53,245 nt of DNA from Clostridia bacterium (GTDB lineage Bacteria; Bacillota; Clostridia; Christensenellales; Aristaeellaceae). This document shows, piece after piece, positions 17,492 to 25,098 of this stretch. The stretch is taken from assembly GCA_017464305.1 (NCBI GenBank), contig JAFUDS010000025.1, positions 1-53,245 of the forward strand, written 5' to 3'. The position numbers and the translations under genes are program-made. The notes beneath the pieces are model-generated. The model saw only the letters and a program-made list of their open reading frames with translations, ran no database searches and was not told the DNA's origin. How positions within the stretch are numbered: the first letter of the stretch is position 1; every line of letters starts with the position of its first letter.

Positions 17492-18340
17492 ATGCGGAAG
17501 TTTAAGATCAGCACCAAGGCAGCCCGGCGGATGCTGGGGCTGGAGGACCGGGATGGCCCGAAGGAGCCCCCGGCGGCCCCCGAGGCGGCGGAAAAACCGA
17601 AGGAAGCGCCGGCCTCTGTTCGCGTGACCACCCGGACGGACGTGGGCCTGGTTCGCCAGAGCAATCAGGACGCGGTGATTCTGGGCCAGGGGCTGATCGG
17701 CGTGGCGGACGGCATGGGTGGCCATAAGGGGGGCGAAACGGCTTCCGCCGGCGCCCGGGAGGGCCTGCTGCGCATCCTGGAGGGCAAGGAGCCGGCCAAG
17801 GCCACCCTGGAGGACGCCGTCAAGGAAGTGAACCTGGCCCTGTGGAACCAGCAGAAGGAGGATGAATCCCTCTCCGGTATGGGCACCACCCTCAGCGTCA
17901 TCTGGCCGGCGAAGGACCGGATGATCATCGCCCATGTGGGCGATAGCCGGGTATACCTCTGGCGGGAAGGGAAGCTGCGCCAGGTAACCCGGGACCACTC
18001 CATGGTGGCGGACATGGTGCGCAAGGGCTTGCTGACGGAGGAGCAGGCCGCGGTGCACCCCATGCGGAATTACATTACCCGCGCCGTGGGCACGGAGCCC
18101 ACCATCCAGGTGGACACCCTGGAGCTGGAGCGCCAGCAGGGGGATCGGTGGCTGGTGTGCTCCGATGGGCTCCATGGCCTGGTGGAAAAGGCGAAGCTGG
18201 AAAGCCTCATGGCGGAGGAGGACATGGAGGAGGCGGCGGACCAGATGGTCCGCGAAGCCCTGGAGAAGGGGGGCCGGGATAACATCTCCCTGGCCCTGGC
18301 CTGGGATGAGGCCCCCGCCGAAGGGGAGGTGGCCGAATGA
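17492..18340 (+). CDS. PP2C-family Ser/Thr protein phosphatase
   Basis: A metal-dependent protein phosphatase (Stp/PrpC type) expected to reverse phosphorylation by the PASTA kinase encoded next. The product has 282 residues. About 45 N-terminal residues are Pro/Ala/Glu-rich and precede the PP2C core, which starts at TRTDVGLVRQSNQDAV; the asparagine-aspartate pair binds metal. GVADGMGGHKGGE (near 75), GMGTTLSV, AHVGDSRVYL and the C-terminal GGRDNISLALA (near 264) are all present, so the enzyme should be active. The start at 17492 is chosen because GAGGAA lies 7-8 nt upstream. Its stop overlaps the kinase start by 4 bp. Confidence 0.95.
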   Translation: MRKFKISTKAARRMLGLEDRDGPKEPPAAPEAAEKPKEAPASVRVTTRTDVGLVRQSNQDAVILGQGLIGVADGMGGHKGGETASAGAREGLLRILEGKEPAKATLEDAVKEVNLALWNQQKEDESLSGMGTTLSVIWPAKDRMIIAHVGDSRVYLWREGKLRQVTRDHSMVADMVRKGLLTEEQAAVHPMRNYITRAVGTEPTIQVDTLELERQQGDRWLVCSDGLHGLVEKAKLESLMAEEDMEEAADQMVREALEKGGRDNISLALAWDEAPAEGEVAE

Positions 18341-20229
18341 GCGATAAGATCCTGGCGGAGCGCTATCGGCTGACGGAGAAGATCGGCATGGGCGGTATGG
18401 CCATCGTCTATAAGGCGGTGGACCTGCGCACGGGGCATAACGTGGCGGTAAAGGTGCTGCGGCCGGAATTCAACGAGGACGCGGAGTTCGTTTCCCGTTT
18501 CCAGCGGGAGGCGGAGGCCGCCAGCAAGATGACCCACCATAACATCGTCAACCTGCTGGACGTGGGCATGGATGGCGAAAACCGCTATCTGGTCATGGAA
18601 TATGTCCAGGGCAAGACATTGAAGGAAGTGATTCAGGAGCGGGGGAAGCTCAGCGCGCCCCTGGCCAGCCAGATCGCCATTCGCATCCTCAGCGCCCTGG
18701 AGCATGCTCATCGGAATGGCATTGTGCATCGGGACATCAAGCCCCAGAACATCCTGGTCCACGCGGACGGCCACATCAAGGTGGCGGACTTCGGCATCGC
18801 CCGCATCGCGGATTCCACCACCCTGACCCGGGGGGACATGGTCATGGGCTCCGTGCACTATTTTTCGCCGGAGCAGGCCCGGGGCGAGGGGGCCAGCGCC
18901 ACCAGCGATATCTATTCCACCGGCGTGGTTCTCTATGAAATGCTGACCGGGCGGGTGCCCTTCGATGGGGAAAGCCCCGTGGCCGTGGCCATGCAGCACC
19001 TGCATGCCCAGCCCGCGCCGATTCAGAGCCTGGCGCCGGACGTGCCCCCGGCCATCGTGGCGGTGTGCATGAAGGCCATGGAGAAGAACCCGGCCTATCG
19101 CTACCAGAGCGCCCGGGAGATGGCCTCGGACCTGCGGATGGCCCTGGAGGAGCGGGGAGAGCGTCCTGCCCCTGTGGAGACGGAGCAGGAGATTCGCCAG
19201 CCCAAGCCCCATCTGCGGGAGGAGCGGCTGGCCCAGGAAACTGGACGCATCCAGCGGGCTCAGCGGGATCGAAAATGGAAAATCATGTGGGCTGTGGCCA
19301 GCGTGGTGGCCGCCATCGCCGTGGGCTTTGGCCTGTTCTATGGCATTCGCGCCCTGGTGGCCCATTATACGACGACGGCTGTGGTGCCTCCCGTGGTGGG
19401 CAGCGACCAGGCTTCCGCCGTGGAGCGGATGGAAAGCGCGGGGCTGGAGGTCCAGGTAAAGGAGGTTTCCAGCGACGATTATGAGGCCGGGCTGGTGATC
19501 ATGCAGGTGCCGGAGGCTGGGGAAACCGTGCAGAAGGGCCGGGATGTGGTCCAGCTGCTGGTTTCCACCGGGGCCCGGAAGCAGGAGATGCCCGCCGTCA
19601 TCGGCTCCTCCTATACGGACGCCAATACCCTGCTGAAGAGCATGGGCGTCTCCGCCGTCCTGGTGGAGCGGGCCATCTCCAGCGAATATGCCTCGGATAT
19701 CGTCATGGCCAGCAGCCCCGCGGCCGGGGAGATGGTGGATAAGGACACGGAGGTCACCCTTACCGTCAGCGGCGGTGAGGCCATCGTGCCGGACTTGTAC
19801 CAGATGACCCTGGCGGAGGCGGAGAACTATGTAACGGACAGCCAGCTGACCTTTGCCAGCCAGCTGAACTATGTGGACACGGACAGCGAGAGCCTCCATG
19901 GCCTGGTGGCTGCCCAGAGCCCGGAATCTGACGCTCATGTGGTGCTGCAAACGCCCATCTCCCTCAGCCTGTATCGGAATGCCGGCCTGGTGCGGAAACA
20001 GGAGATCGAGGTCAACGTGCCGGAAAGCGAAAGCGACGTCAATGTCCGCGTGACCATGCAGGCGGTGGGCTCCAGCGTGGAATGGAACTACGTCAGCTAT
20101 GTCTGCGCCAGCGATATGGGGCGCACGCAGCTGGTGACCCTGGAGGTGCCGGACGATCGCAGCTATGTGTGCATCGCGTATCTGGACGGCGTCATGAGCC
20201 AGCGAGTAGAAATAGGAGCGAGGGAATGA
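18337..20229 (+). CDS. prkC: PASTA-domain Ser/Thr protein kinase, membrane-bound
   Basis: A Hanks-type kinase with outward-facing PASTA domains that sense peptidoglycan fragments or lipid II and tune growth, division and spore germination in Firmicutes. The product has 630 residues. Kinase domain residues 1-270 include IGMGGMAIVYKA, catalytic Lys in NVAVKVL, HRDIKPQN, DFGIAR and SVHYFSPEQ. A basic segment precedes one transmembrane helix at about 314-335. Three PASTA repeats follow at about 345-415, 416-483 and 484-550. A C-terminal beta-rich domain of about 80 residues ends the chain. It overlaps the PP2C gene and rsgA by 4 bp each. Confidence 0.95.
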   Translation: MSDKILAERYRLTEKIGMGGMAIVYKAVDLRTGHNVAVKVLRPEFNEDAEFVSRFQREAEAASKMTHHNIVNLLDVGMDGENRYLVMEYVQGKTLKEVIQERGKLSAPLASQIAIRILSALEHAHRNGIVHRDIKPQNILVHADGHIKVADFGIARIADSTTLTRGDMVMGSVHYFSPEQARGEGASATSDIYSTGVVLYEMLTGRVPFDGESPVAVAMQHLHAQPAPIQSLAPDVPPAIVAVCMKAMEKNPAYRYQSAREMASDLRMALEERGERPAPVETEQEIRQPKPHLREERLAQETGRIQRAQRDRKWKIMWAVASVVAAIAVGFGLFYGIRALVAHYTTTAVVPPVVGSDQASAVERMESAGLEVQVKEVSSDDYEAGLVIMQVPEAGETVQKGRDVVQLLVSTGARKQEMPAVIGSSYTDANTLLKSMGVSAVLVERAISSEYASDIVMASSPAAGEMVDKDTEVTLTVSGGEAIVPDLYQMTLAEAENYVTDSQLTFASQLNYVDTDSESLHGLVAAQSPESDAHVVLQTPISLSLYRNAGLVRKQEIEVNVPESESDVNVRVTMQAVGSSVEWNYVSYVCASDMGRTQLVTLEVPDDRSYVCIAYLDGVMSQRVEIGARE

Positions 20230-21116
20230 CGGCGCTGAAAACGGGAACCATCCTGCGGGGCATCGGCAGCTTTTATACCGCCCGGGAGGATGAAACGGGC
20301 CAGGATTGGACCCTGCGGGCGAAGAAGAAATTCCGCCGGGAGCGGATCTCCCCCCTGCCGGGGGATCGAATCCAGTTCACCCCGGGGGAGGGGGAGGAGC
20401 ACGGGTGGATCGAGGAGATTCTGCCCCGGAAAACCCTGTGCCTGCGGCCACCGGTAGCCAATGTGGAAACCCTGGTCATCGTGGTAGCCCCCGTGCCGGA
20501 GGCGGATCTGCTCTTGGCGGATCGGCAGATGGCCCGGGCCGTGAGGCAGGGGATGAAGATCCTGATGGCAGTCAACAAATGCGACCTGGACCCGGAGCTG
20601 GCGGGGCGCCTGCGGCAGGAATACGCCGGGGCCGGGGTGCCGGTTTTCCAGGTCTCCGCCCAGGAAGGCATCGGCTTGGAGGATTTGCGCGGGGCCATGG
20701 CGGGCTCTCTCTGCTGCCTGACGGGGCAGAGCGGCGCCGGCAAGAGCACCCTGCTGAACGCCCTCATGGGCTTGAACCTGGAAACGGGGGAGATTTCCCG
20801 GAAGATCGCCCGGGGGAAGAACACGACCCGGCATGTGGAGCTCATCGAGCGGGAAGGCCTGCGGGTCATGGACACGGCGGGGTTCTCCCTCTTGGAGCCG
20901 GAGAAGGATCTGCCCCCGGAGGAATTGAAGGAGAGGTATCCGGAATTCGCCCCCTATGAGGGGAAATGCCGTTTCCGGGAATGCCTGCACGATCGGGAGC
21001 CCGGCTGCGCCGTGGCCCAGGCGGCGGGGGAAGGGGAAATTAACCCCGCCAGATGGGAAAGGTATCGCCAGCTGCTGGTGGAAACGCGGGAGGTTTGGAG
21101 GAATCGGTATGATTAG
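20226..21116 (+). CDS. rsgA: ribosome small-subunit-dependent GTPase A
   Basis: A circularly permuted GTPase that checks late 30S assembly. The product has 296 residues. An OB-fold N-domain is followed by G4 NKCDLD (near residue 118), then G1 GQSGAGKSTLLNAL (near 172) and G3 DTAGFS; this permuted order is diagnostic. The C-terminal zinc motif is read in GKCRFRECLHDREPGC. The start at 20226 is fixed by the ATGA overlap with prkC; upstream in-frame codons lie inside prkC in another frame. It belongs to the usual prkC-rsgA-rpe order. Confidence 0.96.
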   Translation: MTALKTGTILRGIGSFYTAREDETGQDWTLRAKKKFRRERISPLPGDRIQFTPGEGEEHGWIEEILPRKTLCLRPPVANVETLVIVVAPVPEADLLLADRQMARAVRQGMKILMAVNKCDLDPELAGRLRQEYAGAGVPVFQVSAQEGIGLEDLRGAMAGSLCCLTGQSGAGKSTLLNALMGLNLETGEISRKIARGKNTTRHVELIEREGLRVMDTAGFSLLEPEKDLPPEELKERYPEFAPYEGKCRFRECLHDREPGCAVAQAAGEGEINPARWERYRQLLVETREVWRNRYD

Positions 21117-21272
21117 GAAAAAGCTGATCGAAGCCCTCCCCGAAGGGGAGGATGAGAACCCTTTCGGAAAGCATGACGACGGCAGGGGAGAAAACCGCTG
21201 ATCGAAGCCCTCCCCGAAGGGGAGGGCGAGAAACCTCTTGGAAAAGCATGATGATGGCAGGGAGGAATCAGT
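21117..21272 (+). repeat. two tandem hairpin units of about 75-85 nt
   Basis: Each unit carries GCTGATCGAAGCCCTCCCC then GAAGGGGAGG, forming a strong stem, and continues with similar words (AGAACCCTTTCGGAAAGCATGACGACGG in pieces versus AGAAACCTCTTGGAAAAGCATGATGATGG in pieces). The second unit ends in GGGAGG, the ribosome binding site of rpe. The hairpin core is the same as in the rnpB-linked units at 28668-28942. Confidence 0.8.
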
Positions 21273-21911
21273 ATGATAAAAATCGCACCCAGCATTTTGG
21301 CGGCGGACGTGCTGAATCTGGAGCGGGACGCCCGCCGGATGATGGAAGCCGGGGCGGACTGGCTGCATGTGGACGTGATGGATGCCCATTTCGTCCATAA
21401 CCTGGCCTATTCCCCGGAGGTGGTGCGGCGGCTGAAGCAGATCGCCACCGTACCCCTGGATGTGCACCTGATGATGGACCAGCCCGGAAGATATCTGGAC
21501 GCCTTCCTGGACGCGGGAGCGGATGTGCTCACCATCCATACGGAGATCGGCGGGGACATCTCCGCCATGCTGGACCGCATCCGCCGGAGGGGCGCCAAGG
21601 CAGGCCTGGCTCTGAAGCCCGGAACGGGCATCAGCGCCGCCCTGCCCTTCATGGATCAGGCGGACCTGATCCTCACCATGACCGTGGAGCCCGGCTTCGG
21701 CGGCCAGAAGCTGAACGAAACCGTGCTGGATAAAATAGCGGACCTCCGGAATCGAGGCTACGAAGGCGAAATCGAAGCAGACGGAGGCATAAAAGAAACC
21801 AACCTCCCCCGCCTGATAGAAAAAGGCCTCAGTGTAGCGGTCATGGGCACAGCGCTCTATAGGGCCGAAGATCCCCAAGAAATGCTTCAAAGGTTGCATC
21901 AGATGGGATAA
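21273..21911 (+). CDS. rpe: ribulose-phosphate 3-epimerase
   Basis: Interconverts ribulose 5-phosphate and xylulose 5-phosphate in the pentose phosphate pathway. The 212-residue TIM barrel starts IAPSILAADVLNLERD. The metal/catalytic DVMDAHFVHN near residue 34 differs from the usual DVMDGHFVPN at two positions, but both aspartate and histidine ligands remain. HLMMDQPGRY, MTVEPGFGGQ (near 137) and EADGGI near 169 (catalytic Asp) complete the active site. The ribosome binding site GGGAGG is supplied by the repeat unit just upstream. Confidence 0.95.
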   Translation: MIKIAPSILAADVLNLERDARRMMEAGADWLHVDVMDAHFVHNLAYSPEVVRRLKQIATVPLDVHLMMDQPGRYLDAFLDAGADVLTIHTEIGGDISAMLDRIRRRGAKAGLALKPGTGISAALPFMDQADLILTMTVEPGFGGQKLNETVLDKIADLRNRGYEGEIEADGGIKETNLPRLIEKGLSVAVMGTALYRAEDPQEMLQRLHQMG

Positions 21912-21914
21912 AAG

Positions 21915-22110
21915 AGCCGCGGGGCGAAGCCCCATACTAAAATAATCCCCGTCCCCCACCGCATGGGGCGAACAGCCGATGACCGCCAGTGGCGGAAATT
22001 TCATCGGCTGTGAGGTCAACCGAAACAAGCGAGCTCCCCAGTGGGGAGTCGCGCCGATTGAGGTTGCGGAAAAGGGGTGTAGGGGAGAGGGGTCCCGCCC
22101 GCTGGGAAAA
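21915..22110 (+). repeat. structured mnmE leader; copy 1 of a dispersed intergenic repeat
   Basis: It starts with GCGGGGCGAAGCCCC and TCCCCGTCCCC and ends with AAGGGGTGTAGGGGAGAGGGG, the two ends of the dispersed family also seen at 23638, 26825, 27690 and 27770. Between them is extra structured sequence. CAGCCGATGA (21973-21982) pairs with TCATCGGCTG (22001-22010) around an inner CCGCC/GGCGG hairpin. A second hairpin, GCTCCCC-AGT-GGGGAG, is extended by GCGA/TCGC and closed by CAACC/GGTTG. No gene is seen. Confidence 0.65.
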
Positions 22111-22122
22111 GGATGAACAAAC

Positions 22123-23523
22123 ATGAATGAAACCCAAACAGAAACAATTATAGCCATTGCCACGCCCCCTGGCGAAGGTGGCATCGGCATCCTTCGCCTC
22201 AGCGGCCCGCGCTCCGAAGCCATCCTCACCAAGGTATTCCGCCGGGCGGGCAACCCCACCACCCCGTGGGAAAGCCACCGCCTGACCTATGGCTTCCTGC
22301 AGGAAGGCGACCTCATTCTGGACGAGGGCATGGCTGTGCTGATGCGAGCTCCCCGCAGCTACACCCGGGAGGACGTGGCGGAAATCCAGCTCCATGGCGG
22401 CAGCTATGTCTTGCAGAAAGGCATGGAGCTGTGCCTGAACCAGGGGGCCCGCATGGCGGCCCCCGGCGAATTCACCCGTCGGGCCTTCCTGAACGGCCGC
22501 ATCGATCTTAGCAGGGCGGAGGCGGTCATGAGCCTCATCGCCGCCCGGGGAGAGCAGGAGCATCGGGCGGCCATCCGGGAGATGGAGGGCGGCGTCACCG
22601 CCTTCGTCCGGGGAGCGGCGGATAAACTGTACGAGATTCAGGCTGGGTTGGCCGCCTGCGTGGATTATCCGGAGGAAATCTCTGAAGAGGAAGGCGCGGC
22701 GGAGATGATCCCCCGGCTGGAAAGTCTCATCGCCCTCCTGGAGGAAAGCATCCAGGAGCGGGGCTCCCGCCTGCTGCATCAGGGGCTGCGGGTGGCGCTG
22801 ATTGGCCGGCCCAATGTGGGCAAGAGCAGCCTGCTGAATGCCCTCCTGGGGGAGGAAAAGGCCATCGTGACGCCGATCCCCGGCACGACCCGGGATCTGG
22901 TCCAGGGGGAGATGACCCTGGGAGGCGTCCGAGTCCAGATTACGGACACCGCCGGCGTCCGGGAAACCCAGGATGAAGTGGAAAAAATCGGCGTCGAGCG
23001 CTCTCGCCGGGCCATGGCGGAGGCAGATGTCACCCTGTTGGCCCTGGATGGCTCCCAGCCCTTGCAAAAGGAGGATCAGGACCTAATAGCCTCCCTCCCG
23101 GAGCAAGCCGCCATCCTGATCAACAAGCAGGATCTGCCGCAGCAAATTGCCCTGCCGGGGCAAGCTGATATCCTGCCCAACAAGCAGGATCTCCCGCAGC
23201 AAATCACCCTGCCGGAGACGGGCCATCGCTTGATCCCCTGCAGCGCGAAAAACCCGGAAACCCTTCGGCCCGTGAAGGACTACTTGAGGGAATTCACCGC
23301 CCTCTCGGACCAAATGGCTGTCACCCAACCCCGCCATCTGGACGCCCTAAAAAGAGCGGTAGCGTTCCTCAAGTTGGCGCTGGAAACGGTCCAAACCCTT
23401 CCCCCCGACCTAGCCGCCACCGACCTCCAGGCAGCGCAGCAAGCGCTGGGGGAAATAACAGGGGATCAGGTGGATGAAAAGCTACTGGACAAAGTCTTCT
23501 CTTCCTTCTGCGTTGGGAAATAG
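22123..23523 (+). CDS. mnmE: tRNA uridine-5-carboxymethylaminomethyl modification GTPase
   Basis: With MnmG it modifies the wobble uridine (U34) of certain tRNAs, using methylene-THF. The product has 466 residues. The N-terminal formyl-THF-binding-like domain begins IIAIATPPGEGGIGILRLSG. The G domain has GRPNVGKSSLLNAL (near 226), GTTRD, DTAGVRET and the G4 motif NKQD. The C-terminal CxGK motif is FCVGK at the very end, its cysteine being catalytic in the family. Odd feature: the G4 region is tandemly duplicated (19 residues, nt 23101-23157 and 23158-23214), giving two NKQDLPQQI copies. mnmG is not next door, contrary to the common mnmE-mnmG-rsmG order; rsmG is found 3.4 kb away. Confidence 0.95.
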   Translation: MNETQTETIIAIATPPGEGGIGILRLSGPRSEAILTKVFRRAGNPTTPWESHRLTYGFLQEGDLILDEGMAVLMRAPRSYTREDVAEIQLHGGSYVLQKGMELCLNQGARMAAPGEFTRRAFLNGRIDLSRAEAVMSLIAARGEQEHRAAIREMEGGVTAFVRGAADKLYEIQAGLAACVDYPEEISEEEGAAEMIPRLESLIALLEESIQERGSRLLHQGLRVALIGRPNVGKSSLLNALLGEEKAIVTPIPGTTRDLVQGEMTLGGVRVQITDTAGVRETQDEVEKIGVERSRRAMAEADVTLLALDGSQPLQKEDQDLIASLPEQAAILINKQDLPQQIALPGQADILPNKQDLPQQITLPETGHRLIPCSAKNPETLRPVKDYLREFTALSDQMAVTQPRHLDALKRAVAFLKLALETVQTLPPDLAATDLQAAQQALGEITGDQVDEKLLDKVFSSFCVGK

Positions 23524-23637
23524 GGTGTAATAATGGAACTAAGATGAGTACACCAACATTGCTGAAGGCTTAAACGGGGCCGTGAGGCGTAGCACCACCT
23601 CTAATTTTACTAAGAAGACGAACTTCGCCGAGAGCTC

Positions 23638-23732
23638 GAAGGGGCTATGGGGGCGAAGCCCCCATAACTAGAATTTTCCCCTTTTCCCTGGTAGGGAAAA
23701 AGGGGGCAGGGGGTAAAAGGGTACATCTCAAG
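23638..23732 (+). repeat. dispersed intergenic repeat, copy 2
   Basis: TGGGGGCGAAGCCCCCA is a perfect hairpin, followed by TTTTCCCCTTTTCCCT and its partner AGGGAAAAAGGGGGCAGGGGG. It has the same order of elements as the other copies, on the same strand, and lies ahead of the alcohol dehydrogenase. The remainder of 23524-23771 shows no gene. Confidence 0.75.
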
Positions 23733-23771
23733 CAACATAAAAGACCATCCGGAAAAGAAAAGGAAAAAACC

Positions 23772-24896
23772 ATGCCAATACAAAAAGTCATTCGCGGCCG
23801 CGATAGCGTCCGCAAAATCCCCTCCCTGATGGAAAAACTCTCCATCTCCCGTCCCCTCATCGTGGGCTCCGCCCACCTGATGCCCAAACTCTCCCGCCAA
23901 GAGAATCTCTCCGAAGCCCCCGTCTTCTCCGGCTATCACCCAAACCCGGACCTAAAGGACGCGGAGGCGGCCGTCCGCCTGTACACCGCCCAAAACTGCG
24001 ATGGCCTCATCTCCATCGGCGGAGGCTCCGCCATGGACACCGCCAAGGCCATCAAAGCCTGGCTCTGTGCCGGGGACATCCAGGGCGTAAAATCCAACGC
24101 CTGGACCGCCAAGCCCATCCCCCATATCGCCATCCCTGCCACGGCGGGCAGCGGCGCGGAGGCCACGGCCAATGGCGTCCTGTACGAAAACGATCAAAAG
24201 CTGAGCATCGGCCACCCCAGCCTGCTGCCGGAGGGAGTCATCCTGGACGCGGCCCTGCTGGAAACCCTGCCCATGTATCACAAGAAGTCCTGCGCCCTGG
24301 ACGCCCTCAGCCAGGGCATCGAGAGCTATTGGTCCGCCGCGGCCACGGAGGATAGCCGGGTCAATGCCTTCCTGGCCATCCTGGGGGTGCTGGATAACCT
24401 GAAGGCCTATCTGGCGGGCGATCCCCACGCGGCGGAGGAGATGATGGACGCGGCTTATCAAAGCGGCAAGGCCATCTTCCAAACCCGCACCACTGCAGCC
24501 CATGCCATGAGCTACCAGATCACGAAGCAGATAGGGTTGGCCCATGGCCAGGCCTGCCTGCTGACCCTGCCGGCGCTGTGGGATTTGATGTGTGCCCAGG
24601 AGGAGCATCAGCCCCTGATGCAGGAGCTGGCCGCCCGCATGCGCCTGGGGGATCCCATGATGGGCTCCCGGCTGCTAAGGGGCATCCTGATCGATCTGGA
24701 GATGGAAGCCCCGGAGGCCCCCGGGGAGGAAATGCTGCAGCAGCTGACGGATTCCGTCAATCTGGAGCGGCTTAGCAATCACCCCATGGCCCTCTCCCGG
24801 CCGCAGATCCTCTGGGTGTATCGCCAGGCCTTCCGCCCCGTGCAGGAGCCGGAGCGCCAGGCTTGTCTGGATATCTGGCAATATTACGGCGCGTAA
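23772..24896 (+). CDS. iron-containing alcohol dehydrogenase, phosphonoacetaldehyde-reductase-like
   Basis: A group III NAD(P)-dependent dehydrogenase of 374 residues. The dinucleotide-binding loop ISIGGGSAMDTAKAIK is near residue 79, and PATAGSGAEATANGVLYEN near 121 is strongly family-like. The metal ligands appear as Asp in ALDALSQGIES (near 180) and histidines in AAHAMSYQI and GLAHGQACLL (near 240-262). The overall flavour (AEATANGVLYENDQKLSI, TTAAHAMSYQITKQIGLAHG) recalls reductases of phosphonoacetaldehyde, which make 2-hydroxyethylphosphonate. No phosphonate biosynthesis gene is nearby, so the substrate is open. It is unrelated in function to mnmE or radC beside it. Confidence 0.85.
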   Translation: MPIQKVIRGRDSVRKIPSLMEKLSISRPLIVGSAHLMPKLSRQENLSEAPVFSGYHPNPDLKDAEAAVRLYTAQNCDGLISIGGGSAMDTAKAIKAWLCAGDIQGVKSNAWTAKPIPHIAIPATAGSGAEATANGVLYENDQKLSIGHPSLLPEGVILDAALLETLPMYHKKSCALDALSQGIESYWSAAATEDSRVNAFLAILGVLDNLKAYLAGDPHAAEEMMDAAYQSGKAIFQTRTTAAHAMSYQITKQIGLAHGQACLLTLPALWDLMCAQEEHQPLMQELAARMRLGDPMMGSRLLRGILIDLEMEAPEAPGEEMLQQLTDSVNLERLSNHPMALSRPQILWVYRQAFRPVQEPERQACLDIWQYYGA

Positions 24897-24930
24897 ATGG
24901 TATTTGTTTACTCGGGCGAAGGGATGTTAC

Positions 24931-25059
24931 ACTCCGGGACCCTTGGAAGACGTCGGCACTTAGCGGGTGGCGAAGACAGCCGCTTTGTGCCGTTACGTCT
25001 GGAACGGAGCGAGAGCGTGTCCCGGAGTGAAACTCCCGCGCGCCTATGACTGAACAGTC
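24931..25059 (+). ncRNA. candidate structured RNA or cis-element, copy B (radC leader)
   Basis: Second copy of the element at 9-152. P1 is perfect here: ACTCCGGGAC (24931-24940) with GTCCCGGAGT (25019-25028). Inside are AGACGT/ACGTCT, CGGCAC/GTGCCG and AGCGG/CCGCT stems. A short hairpin follows with a bulged GGA and a GAGA (GNRA) loop. The hairpin GACT-GAAC-AGTC is at 25048-25059. The apical loop lacks the GC-rich insert present in copy A, so the outer helices are conserved while the tip varies. GGAGT (25024-25028) can alternatively pair with ACTCC (25032-25036). radC starts 40 nt downstream. Confidence 0.5.
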
Positions 25060-25076
25060 TGAGAAAATGTGAAAAA

Positions 25077-25091
25077 CTCCGTATAAGGAGG
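25077..25091 (+). promoter_or_regulatory. radC ribosome binding site within a small hairpin
   Basis: CTCC (25077-25080) can pair with GGAG (25087-25090) of the AAGGAGG Shine-Dalgarno sequence over a 6-nt loop, 8 nt before the ATG. Together with copy B upstream this could modulate access to the start codon. Pairing seen directly; regulation inferred. Confidence 0.4.
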
Positions 25092-25098
25092 AAGCAGC

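Noticed and set aside
18070-19950. 626-codon minus-strand frame opposite prkC
   Set aside because: His/Gly/Leu-rich shadow product, no family features.
20956-21201. Small plus-strand frame across the rsgA end and hairpin repeats
   Set aside because: Starts inside rsgA in another frame and consists mainly of repeat DNA.
20163-22262. 699-codon minus-strand frame spanning rsgA, repeats, rpe and the mnmE start
   Set aside because: It crosses several real genes and intergenic hairpins; no coherent domain.
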